From: an uncultured Paraprevotella sp.
Lineage (GTDB): Bacteria; Bacteroidota; Bacteroidia; Bacteroidales; Bacteroidaceae
Length of the DNA: 16,809 bases
Direction: 5' to 3'
NCBI GenBank assembly: GCA_910584955.1
Contig: CAJUDC010000046.1
Location: 1-16,809 of the forward strand
Part shown: one piece after another, positions 1-6,939 of the stretch
How the letters are laid out: every line of letters begins with the position of its first letter
Position numbering within the stretch: the first letter of the stretch is position 1
The notes under the pieces: generated by a model
Told to the model about the DNA's origin: nothing
Database searches by the model: none
What the model saw: the letters and a program-made list of their open reading frames with translations, nothing else
Made by a program: the position numbers and the translations under genes

Positions 1-68
1 CCGAACATCTGGACAAAGCGATTGCTGCTTTTATCAAAGTGGGAAAAGAACTGGGCGTTATCAAATAA
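1..68 (+). CDS. kbl: 3' end of probable glycine C-acetyltransferase (2-amino-3-ketobutyrate CoA ligase)
   Basis: Only the last 21 codons and a TAA stop (66-68) are present; bases 1-2 finish a codon that begins outside the window. The visible tail reads EHLDKAIAAFIKVGKELGVI plus K. The pattern AF-x-x-hydrophobic-GK-x-LGVI matches the C-terminal helix of PLP-dependent 2-amino-3-ketobutyrate CoA ligases, which split the product of threonine dehydrogenase into glycine and acetyl-CoA. The assignment rests on this short tail alone, so another alpha-oxoamine synthase is possible. A strong hairpin terminator follows 22 bases after the stop. Confidence 0.6.
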   Translation, partial: EHLDKAIAAFIKVGKELGVIK

Positions 69-90
69 GAAAGAAGATGGAAAAAGAAAA

Positions 91-122
91 ATCCGGTGTC
101 CGAAAGGATGCCGGATTTTTTT
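91..122. terminator. Bidirectional rho-independent terminator between convergent genes
   Basis: An 11-bp stem pairs 91-101 (ATCCGGTGTCC) with 106-116 (GGATGCCGGAT), closed by a GAAA tetraloop and containing two G-T pairs. The plus strand continues into seven Ts (116-122). Bases 81-90 are A-rich, so the minus-strand copy runs into a T-rich tract as well. The hairpin can therefore end transcripts of the plus-strand kbl-like gene and of the minus-strand thioredoxin gene. Confidence 0.85.
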
Positions 123-158
123 ATAGACGGTTGCCGGGTGCGTCGGCTCTTGACGAAT

Positions 159-193
159 ACGTGCCGGACAGATGGTTTCACTGTCCGGCACGT
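159..193 (-). other. Perfect 13-bp hairpin after the thioredoxin stop codon, no U-tract
   Basis: Bases 159-171 (ACGTGCCGGACAG) are exactly complementary to 181-193, with a 9-base loop. The hairpin lies 24 bases downstream of the thioredoxin stop on the minus strand. Neither side has a T-run, so it is not a classical terminator by itself. It could protect the 3' end of the mRNA or act together with the hairpin at 91-116. The palindrome is seen directly; the role is inferred. Confidence 0.55.
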
Positions 194-217
194 GGAAATA
201 TCGGGGCCGCCGACGGC

Positions 218-694
218 TTACTTTTTCTTGAGCAAGAAATTGTCGATGGTGGCTTTCAAGGTCTCTTTCGGTTGCGCTCCCATCACTACTTTCGGTGTGC
301 CGTCCATCGGGATGAACAGCAGGGTGGGAATGCTGCTGATGCCGAATGCTGCGGCCAGGTCCTTTTCGTGGTCGACATTGATTTTGTACACTACGATTTT
401 TCCTTTGTACGCTCCTGCCAACTCTTCCAGTATCGGAGCGATCTGGCGGCAGGGACCGCACCAGTCGGCGTAGAAGTCCACGATGGCCGGTTGCTTGCCC
501 AGATATACCCATTTTTCAGGGTTCTTTTCGTAGTCGGCCACTTTCTTCAGAAAGTCCGCTTTGCTCAGGTGGATGACTTCCGTCTTCGGCTTCTCTTTTT
601 GCGAGGCTTTCTGGTCGGCCGAGGTGCATCCGCTGGCTTCCAGACTTATGCACATGGCCAATCCTGTCATCAGTGCAAAGATGGATTTTTTCAT
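218..694 (-). CDS. Exported thioredoxin
   Basis: The 158-residue protein has an N-terminal export signal (MKKSIFALMTGLAMCISLEA) followed by one thioredoxin domain. The redox motif is WCGPC (Cys79, Cys82) after a YADWCGPCR context, and the cis-proline is in SSIPTLL (Pro123). Cys23 in ASGC resembles a lipoprotein attachment site, but the Glu at -4 departs from the usual lipobox, so lipoprotein or soluble periplasmic location cannot be decided. The expected role is dithiol-disulfide exchange with envelope proteins. The 477-base gene starts at the ATG just before the signal sequence. It stands alone, convergent with the kbl-like gene and separated from metG by that gene's terminator. Bacteroides carry several thioredoxin paralogues, and I cannot say which one this is. 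Confidence 0.93.
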   Translation of the reverse strand: MKKSIFALMTGLAMCISLEASGCTSADQKASQKEKPKTEVIHLSKADFLKKVADYEKNPEKWVYLGKQPAIVDFYADWCGPCRQIAPILEELAGAYKGKIVVYKINVDHEKDLAAAFGISSIPTLLFIPMDGTPKVVMGAQPKETLKATIDNFLLKKK

Positions 695-763
695 TGTCTT
701 GGTTATTTTAGAGTTATTACTTGCTTTTTCTATCCGTCCGGTTCCGTTGCCGGCGTTGGAGCG

Positions 764-796
764 ACAAATAAGGTTATAATTTGCCGGATTTCCAAA
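764..796 (-). promoter_or_regulatory. Possible weak promoter for the thioredoxin gene
   Basis: On the minus strand a TTTG (793-796) is followed after 21 bases by an imperfect -7 box ending in TTTG (764-771, CTTATTTG against consensus TAnnTTTG). It sits about 70 bases upstream of the start codon. The first two consensus bases do not match, so this is tentative. Nothing else promoter-like was seen between 695 and 870. Confidence 0.3.
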
Positions 797-870
797 TTTT
801 GAGTGAAAAACAAGTGCTACGGGGGTGTAAATTGTGATTTTCGATGTCCTTTTTCACAAATTTTCAGGCT

Positions 871-912
871 TAAAAACAAAGCGGGCACCGGAGCCGATGC
901 TCCGATGCCCGC
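871..912 (-). terminator. Rho-independent terminator of metG
   Basis: Stem GCGGGCA (881-887) pairs with 906-912, and CGGAG (889-893) with CTCCG (900-904), with one C-A mismatch and a 6-base loop. On the minus strand it is followed by TTTGTTTTTA (880-871). It lies about 37 bases beyond the metG stop. Confidence 0.85.
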
Positions 913-948
913 TTGCAGGAACCGTCTTACCGGCCCCTTTATGGGAGG

Positions 949-2988
949 TCAGCACACTTCCGAGCCGGGTTTCACCTCGCGGTCGGTAGTGATCACGCTC
1001 AGGGTGCCGTCGGCGTTCAGCGCCGATAGGATCATGCCCTGGCTTTCGATGCCCTTCAATTTGCGCGGTGCCAGATTGGCGATGAAGCAAACCTGTTTGC
1101 CCACCAGCTCTTCCGGTTTATAGTGCTTGGCTATACCGCTCACGATGGTGCGGTTCTCCAGTCCGTCGGCTATCTTGAAGCAGAGCAATTTGTCGGCTTT
1201 GGGCACTTTGGTGCACTCCAATACCGTACCCACCCGGATGTCCAGTTTCTCGAAGTCTTCGAAAGCGATGTTCTCGCGGATGGGGTTGGCGCGGTAGTGG
1301 CTTTCTTCGTTGGCCTTCTTGGTGTCCAGCAGTTTCTGGATCTGCGCTTCGATGGCCTCGTCCTCGATCTTCTCGAAGAGCAGTTCCGGTTTGGCCAGTT
1401 TATGACCGGCCGGTAGCAGGTCGGTGCGTCCCAGCTGCTCCCATTCGAACGACGTCATGTTGAGCATCCGGCGTAGTTTTTCGCTACTGAACGGCAGGAA
1501 CGGTTCGAAGGCGACGGCCAGGTTGGCTGTCAGTTGCAGCGAGATGTTGATGACGGTCTTCACCCGTTCGGGATCTGTCTTTATCACCTTCCACGGTTCG
1601 CTGTCGGCAATGTATTTGTTGCCGATGCGGGCCAAGTTCATGGCCTCCTTCTGGGCGTCGCGTAATTTAAACACGTCGAGCAAGTCCTCTACCTTCTGTT
1701 TCACGTCCTTGAACTCGGCCAGTGTCTGACGGTCGTAGTCCGTCAGTTCACCTACGGTAGGAACCTCGCCGTCGTAGTATTTCTGCGTGAGTTGCAGGGC
1801 ACGGTTCACGAAATTGCCGTATACGGCTACCAGTTCGTTGTTGTTGCGCGCCTGAAAGTCTTTCCACGTAAAATCGTTGTCCTTGGTTTCCGGTGCGTTG
1901 GCCGTGAGCACGTAGCGCAGCACGTCCTGTTTGCCCGGAAAGTCGTGCAGGTATTCGTGCAGCCACACGGCCCAGTTGCGCGAGGTGGATATCTTGTCGC
2001 CTTCCAGATTCAGGAATTCGTTGCTCGGTACGTTGTCGGGCAGTATGTAGCTGCCTTCCGCCTTCAGCATGGCAGGGAACACGATGCAGTGGAACACGAT
2101 GTTGTCTTTTCCGATGAAATGCACCAGGCGCGTCTCGGGGTCCTTCCACCATGTCTCCCACGAATCCGGCAGCAGTTCCTTGGTGTTGCTGATGTAGCCG
2201 ATGGGGGCATCAAACCATACATAGAGCACTTTGCCCTCTGCGCCTTCTACCGGTACGGGGATGCCCCAGTCCAGGTCGCGGCTCACGGCGCGCGGTTGCA
2301 AGCCCATGTCGAGCCAGCTTTTGCATTGTCCGTACACGTTGTGGCGCCATTCCTTATGGTTCTCTAGGATCCATTCGCGCAACCAGCTTTCGTGCTTGTC
2401 CAGCGGCAGATACCAGTGCTTGGTCTCGCGCATCACGGGTTGTGCGCCGCTGATGGCACTCTTGGGATTGATCAGTTCCGTGGGCGAGAGCGATGTGCCG
2501 CATTTCTCACACTGGTCGCCGTAAGCCCCCTCGGCATGGCAGTGCGGGCATTCGCCGGTGATGTAGCGGTCGGCCAGGAATGTTTTGGCCTCTTCGTCGT
2601 AATATTGTTCGGAGGTCTTCTCGATGAATTCTCCTTTGTCGTAGAGCGTGCGGAAGAAATCCGAGGCCAGCTTGTGATGGGTGGGCGACGAGGTGCGTCC
2701 GTATACGTCGAACGAGATGCCGAATTCCTGAAAAGAATCCTTGATCAGGGTGTGGTAACGGTCTACCACATCCTGCGGTGTGATGCCTTCTTTCTTGGCG
2801 CGTATGGTGATGGGTACGCCGTGTTCGTCGGAACCGCCGATGAAGAGCACATCCTCTTTTTTCAGCCGGAGATAGCGCACATAGATGTCGGCAGGCACGT
2901 AGACGCCGGCCAGATGACCGATGTGCACCGGCCCGTTGGCGTAGGGCAGCGCGGAAGTCACGGTCGTTCGTTTGAATTTCTTCTCCAT
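949..2988 (-). CDS. metG: Methionyl-tRNA synthetase
   Basis: The cytoplasmic enzyme charges initiator and elongator tRNA-Met with methionine, using ATP. The 679 residues match the long, dimeric bacterial form. The class I signature HIGH is at 22-25, and the second catalytic loop reads KISTS (332-336), the variant usual in Bacteroidetes. A zinc knuckle has Cys147, Cys150, Cys160 and Cys163. The anticodon-binding helical domain follows, and residues about 575-679 form the EMAP/Trbp111-like tRNA-binding domain (LDIRVGTVLE near 582-591). The start is the ATG giving MEKKFKRTTVTSALPYANGP, because the HIGH region lies at the normal distance. An in-frame extension to 3147 would run into the neighbouring gene and lacks conserved sequence. 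It is monocistronic, with its own promoter and terminator. Confidence 0.98.
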   Translation of the reverse strand: MEKKFKRTTVTSALPYANGPVHIGHLAGVYVPADIYVRYLRLKKEDVLFIGGSDEHGVPITIRAKKEGITPQDVVDRYHTLIKDSFQEFGISFDVYGRTSSPTHHKLASDFFRTLYDKGEFIEKTSEQYYDEEAKTFLADRYITGECPHCHAEGAYGDQCEKCGTSLSPTELINPKSAISGAQPVMRETKHWYLPLDKHESWLREWILENHKEWRHNVYGQCKSWLDMGLQPRAVSRDLDWGIPVPVEGAEGKVLYVWFDAPIGYISNTKELLPDSWETWWKDPETRLVHFIGKDNIVFHCIVFPAMLKAEGSYILPDNVPSNEFLNLEGDKISTSRNWAVWLHEYLHDFPGKQDVLRYVLTANAPETKDNDFTWKDFQARNNNELVAVYGNFVNRALQLTQKYYDGEVPTVGELTDYDRQTLAEFKDVKQKVEDLLDVFKLRDAQKEAMNLARIGNKYIADSEPWKVIKTDPERVKTVINISLQLTANLAVAFEPFLPFSSEKLRRMLNMTSFEWEQLGRTDLLPAGHKLAKPELLFEKIEDEAIEAQIQKLLDTKKANEESHYRANPIRENIAFEDFEKLDIRVGTVLECTKVPKADKLLCFKIADGLENRTIVSGIAKHYKPEELVGKQVCFIANLAPRKLKGIESQGMILSALNADGTLSVITTDREVKPGSEVC

Positions 2989-3018
2989 TTGTTTAGTCTG
3001 TTGGTTTATATAGTTGAG

Positions 3019-3050
3019 CAAAGGTACAAAAAAGGCGCCATAGCCGCAAA
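3019..3050 (-). promoter_or_regulatory. metG promoter (Bacteroidetes type)
   Basis: On the minus strand TTTG (3047-3050) is followed after 20 bases by TACCTTTG (3019-3026), an exact TAnnTTTG -7 box. Transcription would begin near 3012, about 25 bases before the metG ATG at 2988. The -33 element lies inside the loop of the upstream terminator hairpin, so the two signals are interleaved. Confidence 0.8.
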
Positions 3051-3061
3051 GGTATGGCGCC
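3027..3061 (-). terminator. Terminator of the long minus-strand gene series
   Basis: A perfect 9-bp stem pairs GGCGCCATA (3034-3042) with TATGGCGCC (3053-3061) around a 10-base loop. On the minus strand the hairpin is followed by TTTTTTG (3033-3027). It lies about 50 bases beyond the stop of the acetylesterase-type gene and overlaps the metG promoter. Confidence 0.88.
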
Positions 3062-3112
3062 GGAAAAGTTGTTTTTCGTAAGACGGCGTATGGCCGGTTC
3101 GCACGGGATTTT

Positions 3113-4546
3113 TTATCGTTCCGTCGGCGCTGTCGTACACTGGGCACGGAACGGGGCCAGCGGAAGCCCCTCTTTATTGAATAGGTTTCCTGCGGTGGCG
3201 TCGTCGAAACAATACGTCACGGTGCGGGGATATTTGACACCCGGAGCTTCAAGTGTCAGCCGGCTTCCGTTGATGCGGGCTTTGGCTTCGACAAAACGAC
3301 CGTCCTCGCCGGCGATGCGGAATCCCTTGATCTTCTTCCCGGAGCAGACTAATCCGTTTGCGGCATGACAGAAAGTAAGTTCAACCTTTTGCTTGTGAGC
3401 AACGGCCGTTTCAAGGAACGGGCTCTCCACTTCCTCTTTTATCACACCGTATGTTTTGCCGAGGGCCAGCCCGGCCAGACGTTCGCCTACCTCTTTTTTC
3501 TTGGCGGGGTGTATGTTGTTCGGATTGCCCACATCGTTGGTTACGACCAGGCCGGTATGAGGTGTTGTCCGCCAGACCTGTTCCTGCGCTTCGCGTATGC
3601 GGGCCGGTCCGTTGGTGGGGTCGTTATAGTTGAAAGGGGCAATCTGTACCATGTAGAACGGGATGTCTTTCTCGAATCCGCTTCGCCAACTGTTGATCAG
3701 CGTGCGCAGGGTGCGTGCATAGGTATCCGGCGTATCGCGGTTCGATTCGCCCTGGTACCAGATGGCGCCGGCGATTCCGTAAGGCAAGAGCGGATGAACC
3801 ATACCGTTGTAGAGCTTGCCGGCCTTAACCGGCCACCAAGGTACGTGCTCGTGGGTTACAGCGGCCAGTTGCGGGTCGTTCCGTATGCTGTCTTCGGGAA
3901 CCCAGACTTCAGCCGGGGTGCCGCCCCAGGCACTGACGATAAGGCCCACAGGTACGTCCAGTGTCTGATGGATGCGCCGACCGAAATAATAGGCCACGGC
4001 GCTACGCTTTCGCATGACGGCCGGGGTGCATGGCTCCCATTTCCCTTCGCAGTCCTCCTGCAGATAGTCGCTTCCCCGTTTGGGCAGACTGAAATAACGG
4101 ATTTGCGTGAACCGGGCCGCCTCCACCTCCGCCTCTCGGTTTTCAATACCGTTGGCCGGCGTCCATTCCATGTTCGACTGACCGGAGCATACCCATACTT
4201 CTCCCAGCCATACATCGTTCAACGTGATGCCTTGTTGCTCGCGACCGTGCGTATAGATACGGAGTGTATAAGGTCCTCCGTGCCGGACGGTATTGATTTT
4301 CGCCTGCCAATGTCCGATGGCATCGACTTGGGTACGTACCGTGTCCTTGGGATTCCAGCTTCCGATGAGGCAAACGGTAGCGGAGGCTTCTCCCCATCCC
4401 CAGATGGCAACGTTGCTTTGCTGTTGCAACACCATTCCGTCGGAGAATATATGAGGCAGACTGAGACCGGTGCTTGTCTGGCTTCGGGAGACCGAAGGAC
4501 ATAGCAACAGGCCTGCGTAAAGAAAAGTTTTTAGCATGTTTTTCAT
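3113..4546 (-). CDS. Secreted sialate O-acetylesterase-type (SASA/DUF303) carbohydrate esterase
   Basis: The 477-residue protein starts with a signal peptide (about residues 1-22, hydrophobic core FLYAGLLLCPSV). An N-terminal beta-sandwich (about 28-110, LPHIFSDGMVLQQ) precedes an SGNH-like esterase core. The likely nucleophile is Ser124 in CSGQSNMEW. The conserved block WYQGESN (263-269) and the probable Asp338 and His346 in NDVGNPNNIHP complete the active site. Proteins of this family remove acetyl groups from sialic acids or from plant glycans such as xylan; the sequence does not reveal which. The expected location is periplasmic or surface. It is the last gene of the minus-strand series, 90 bases after the alpha/beta hydrolase, and is followed by a strong terminator. 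No SusC/SusD or glycoside hydrolase genes are nearby, so it is not in an obvious polysaccharide utilisation locus. Confidence 0.9.
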   Translation of the reverse strand: MKNMLKTFLYAGLLLCPSVSRSQTSTGLSLPHIFSDGMVLQQQSNVAIWGWGEASATVCLIGSWNPKDTVRTQVDAIGHWQAKINTVRHGGPYTLRIYTHGREQQGITLNDVWLGEVWVCSGQSNMEWTPANGIENREAEVEAARFTQIRYFSLPKRGSDYLQEDCEGKWEPCTPAVMRKRSAVAYYFGRRIHQTLDVPVGLIVSAWGGTPAEVWVPEDSIRNDPQLAAVTHEHVPWWPVKAGKLYNGMVHPLLPYGIAGAIWYQGESNRDTPDTYARTLRTLINSWRSGFEKDIPFYMVQIAPFNYNDPTNGPARIREAQEQVWRTTPHTGLVVTNDVGNPNNIHPAKKKEVGERLAGLALGKTYGVIKEEVESPFLETAVAHKQKVELTFCHAANGLVCSGKKIKGFRIAGEDGRFVEAKARINGSRLTLEAPGVKYPRTVTYCFDDATAGNLFNKEGLPLAPFRAQCTTAPTER

Positions 4547-4636
4547 GTTGATAAAATACGTTGTAAAATGCGATTTGTATTGATTGTGAATTTATTATTT
4601 CCGTTCCTCGGAATCGTCTGCCGGGACTGTGCGCGG

Positions 4637-5494
4637 TCAAGGGATGATTTCGGTGATAAACAATTGTATCTGCCGGAGTGCTTCGGTTTGCTCCTGCGGC
4701 TTGAAACCGTGACCGGCGCCGGGGATGACATGCAGCCGTGCGTTTTTGTAGGTCTTGGCGGCCTGACGGGAATAGTCTACGGGGACTATCGGATCGGCGT
4801 CTCCATGAATCAGCAGCACAGGTTTGCGGAATTTGCGGATGGTCTTGAAAACCTTCATGTCCTGCAGCTCGGTGAAGAAGCGACGGCTCAGGGCTACGTT
4901 CCAAAGGCGTGTCGTATCGGGAATGTCGGTTGTGTGCGGATACCGTGTGTTCCAGTTGTCGGGAATGCAAAAAGCAGGGAAGACGAGTATCAGCGCACGT
5001 ATGTCGGAGACGATGTGTGCGGCGGTAAGGGCCGATACCAGGCCACCTTGGCTTTCGCCGATGAGGATGATGCGATCGGGGTCCGTGTCCGGCTGTGTCT
5101 TGAAATGGCGGACAACAGCTTCCAGATCGTTCTGTTCGTCGAGTATCGACATATTCATCGTGTTGTTGTCGCTGCGACTGTGTACGGATCCGCCGGGGAA
5201 ATCAAAACTGTAGCACTGAAAGCCCAGGGCATTCAGCGTTTCGAAATACGACTTGCCGCCATGGTGCGTGCCGTTGAATCCGTGGGCGATGATGGCAACA
5301 GGCTGTTTCCCCTTTCTGTCTTGAGGGCGGCTCAGAATGCCGTAGATGCGGCGTTCGCCGTTTTTGATCCAGCAGACCTTCGTTTCGGAGGGAGACGCAG
5401 GACGGTTTTCCGGTTGGGGATGCCGGGCGGCTACTGTTGCCATCGCTGGAAAGAGAGCGTTCAGCAGGAAGATGAAAAGAAATTTAATATACAT
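4637..5494 (-). CDS. Secreted alpha/beta hydrolase (esterase-like)
   Basis: The 285-residue protein has an N-terminal signal sequence (MYIKFLFIFLLNALFPAMA) and one alpha/beta-hydrolase domain. The oxyanion region is HGFNG (71-75). The nucleophile is Ser148 in GESQGG, the likely acid is Asp234 in HGDADPIVP, and His262 in GAGHGF completes the triad. The sequence resembles small serine esterases of the feruloyl/cinnamoyl esterase or prolyl-oligopeptidase-like group, but the substrate cannot be read from it. It lies 45 bases downstream of the VanW gene and 90 bases upstream of the acetylesterase-type gene on the same strand, so the two secreted esterases are probably co-transcribed. No promoter box was seen on the coding strand in either gap. 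Confidence 0.88.
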   Translation of the reverse strand: MYIKFLFIFLLNALFPAMATVAARHPQPENRPASPSETKVCWIKNGERRIYGILSRPQDRKGKQPVAIIAHGFNGTHHGGKSYFETLNALGFQCYSFDFPGGSVHSRSDNNTMNMSILDEQNDLEAVVRHFKTQPDTDPDRIILIGESQGGLVSALTAAHIVSDIRALILVFPAFCIPDNWNTRYPHTTDIPDTTRLWNVALSRRFFTELQDMKVFKTIRKFRKPVLLIHGDADPIVPVDYSRQAAKTYKNARLHVIPGAGHGFKPQEQTEALRQIQLFITEIIP

Positions 5495-5539
5495 GATAAT
5501 TGTATGTAATTAGGTTTGACATCGGGAGTAGATGAGCCT

Positions 5540-6232
5540 TCAGAGTGGTCGGTACACGGAAGTGGAGACGATGCGCGAAGTGGCGGTGTCGGTGATGGTA
5601 ACCCGTTTGTCGCCGTTGGGAGAGACTTTTGTGCTGATGCTGAGATCCCTGACGGGAAGAGGCGCATCGCTGAACAGATGCAATGTCACTTTCTCGGAAC
5701 CGATTTCAAGCGACAATCTGAGATTACCATGAGTATTGTTACGGAATCTCAGATCCTTGAATCCGTAAAATACGGTAGCGTCGGTTCCTAGGGGAGCGAA
5801 CCGGGATTCTTCCGTGTATAAATCGACGGAGTGGTTGTATCGTTCCAAGATTTGAAGTCCGGCCAAAAGAGCAATATGGTGTATGATCCCGGAAGCTTGG
5901 CACAGTCCGCCTCCGACATCGAGCGTCACTTGACCGGCATGGATGCTGCGGCCCTCGCGAAAACGTTTCCTGTCGTTCGGGTTACCTACGGTGTGCCAGA
6001 AAGAAAATACTTCACCGGGACGGATGATCAGACTGTTGAGGCATCCGGAAGTGACACCCAAGTTGTGCTTTTTATTTTCAAGGGTCGGTGATGGTCGGAG
6101 GGGCTGGCTGAGGCTGATTGAGTAGGGCATGGTCGGGAATTTGTCGGTCGGGCGTGCAAAAGAGGTACGCCTGATGAAATCAACAAATTTGACGAGCGAC
6201 ATGCGCAGGGCTGCTTTGGTGGAAAGTCTCAT
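5540..6232 (-). CDS. VanW family protein
   Basis: The 230-residue protein matches the VanW family, named from vancomycin resistance clusters and of unresolved biochemical function. The conserved blocks are visible in order: RPGEVFSFWHTVG (71-83), GGGLCQASGIIHHIALLAGL (107-126), RYNHSVDLY (131-139), and GTDATVFYGFKDLRFRN (149-165). Unlike many Gram-positive members it has no signal peptide, peptidoglycan-binding or G5 domain and consists of the core alone. Its ATG overlaps the stop of the methyltransferase gene (ATGA at 6232-6229), implying translational coupling. There is no vanHAX gene here, so a role in glycopeptide resistance is not suggested. An envelope-related role is a guess from family and neighbours. 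Confidence 0.9.
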   Translation of the reverse strand: MRLSTKAALRMSLVKFVDFIRRTSFARPTDKFPTMPYSISLSQPLRPSPTLENKKHNLGVTSGCLNSLIIRPGEVFSFWHTVGNPNDRKRFREGRSIHAGQVTLDVGGGLCQASGIIHHIALLAGLQILERYNHSVDLYTEESRFAPLGTDATVFYGFKDLRFRNNTHGNLRLSLEIGSEKVTLHLFSDAPLPVRDLSISTKVSPNGDKRVTITDTATSRIVSTSVYRPL

Positions 6233-6912
6233 ATTTTCGCGAGTTCAAAGATCAGATAGGAAGAGAGCACTTTCATAGGGCCGGAAGCCATGGCCAGGTC
6301 AAAGCGGACCATGCTTTTGCGCCAGGAGGCGGGTAGCCGGTGGACGGGGAGGAACAGGATGCCGGTGGTGGATACCCTGCTGAACAGTCCCCGGGACAGC
6401 CGGGTTACATCCGCAGGACGGAGGGCGGTGTTGCCGTGCCAGTCGTCACGGCGTGTGTGCCCGAAAAGTTTGCGGCGGTGAGATGACGGGATGTCAAAGA
6501 TGAACCGGCCTCCGGGTTTGAGTATGCGATGCACTTCCCGGATGATATTACTTATTTCTTCTCGTTTCAGGTGCATCATAAGATGAAACGAATAGATTGT
6601 GTCGAACTCCGCGTCGGCAAACGGGGTGCGTTGTCCGAGAGATTGCCGCAGATCTTTGTCGGAGAATTTCCGACGAGCAATGGCGAGCATTTTTTCCGAT
6701 GCGTCGATGCCATAACCGGCGTAATTGAGCAGGCGCCCCGTTCCGCAAGCGATTTCAAGTACTTTGTCTTCTTGTCTCGTCAGCAATCGGTCGAGCACAC
6801 AACGCTCTTCGGTGTCGATAAAACGTCCGTACGTATTGTTGAAGCGATTGTCGTCGTATGTCGGTGCAAGCTTATCGTAGTAATCAACGATTTTAATTTG
6901 TTTGTTGTTCAT
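6229..6912 (-). CDS. Class I SAM-dependent methyltransferase
   Basis: The 227-residue cytoplasmic protein has the Methyltransf_11/25-type fold. Motif I is VLEIACGTGRLL (51-62), the acidic residue after strand 2 is in GIDASEKML (Asp70), motif II is PFADAEFDTIYS (97-108), and LKPGGRFIFD (131-140) is the post-III strand. The C-terminal third (about 145-227) is basic and not recognisable, so it probably holds substrate specificity. No signal peptide is present. The gene lies 27 bases after comM and overlaps the VanW start by four bases, so it is most likely functionally tied to VanW. The substrate is unknown. Ubiquinone/menaquinone methyltransferase is an alternative within the superfamily, but UbiE-specific sequence was not recognised. 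Confidence 0.88.
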   Translation of the reverse strand: MNNKQIKIVDYYDKLAPTYDDNRFNNTYGRFIDTEERCVLDRLLTRQEDKVLEIACGTGRLLNYAGYGIDASEKMLAIARRKFSDKDLRQSLGQRTPFADAEFDTIYSFHLMMHLKREEISNIIREVHRILKPGGRFIFDIPSSHRRKLFGHTRRDDWHGNTALRPADVTRLSRGLFSRVSTTGILFLPVHRLPASWRKSMVRFDLAMASGPMKVLSSYLIFELAKI

Positions 6913-6939
6913 AGTCGGATAGGCGTGGAGGTGGTGTTT

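Noticed and set aside
3047..3054. Second minus-strand TACCTTTG as a separate promoter
   Set aside because: It sits in the loop and stem of the terminator hairpin and lacks a clear -33 partner. The copy at 3019-3026 fits metG better.
2989..3147. N-terminal extension of MetG
   Set aside because: The extension would cover the metG promoter, the upstream terminator and the 3' end of the neighbouring gene. The conserved protein starts at the ATG at 2988.
3365..4504. Long open frame on the plus strand (379 codons)
   Set aside because: It lies entirely opposite the acetylesterase-type gene, whose protein has clear family motifs. The plus-strand translation has none.
4568..5509. Long open frame on the plus strand (313 codons)
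   Set aside because: It is antisense to the alpha/beta hydrolase gene and has no recognisable domain.
5511..5518. Plus-strand TAGGTTTG resembling a -7 box
   Set aside because: No plus-strand gene follows it; it is probably a chance match in the AT-rich gap.
5540..6232. Vancomycin resistance locus
   Set aside because: VanW alone does not confer resistance, and no vanH, vanA-type ligase, vanX or vanRS gene is present.
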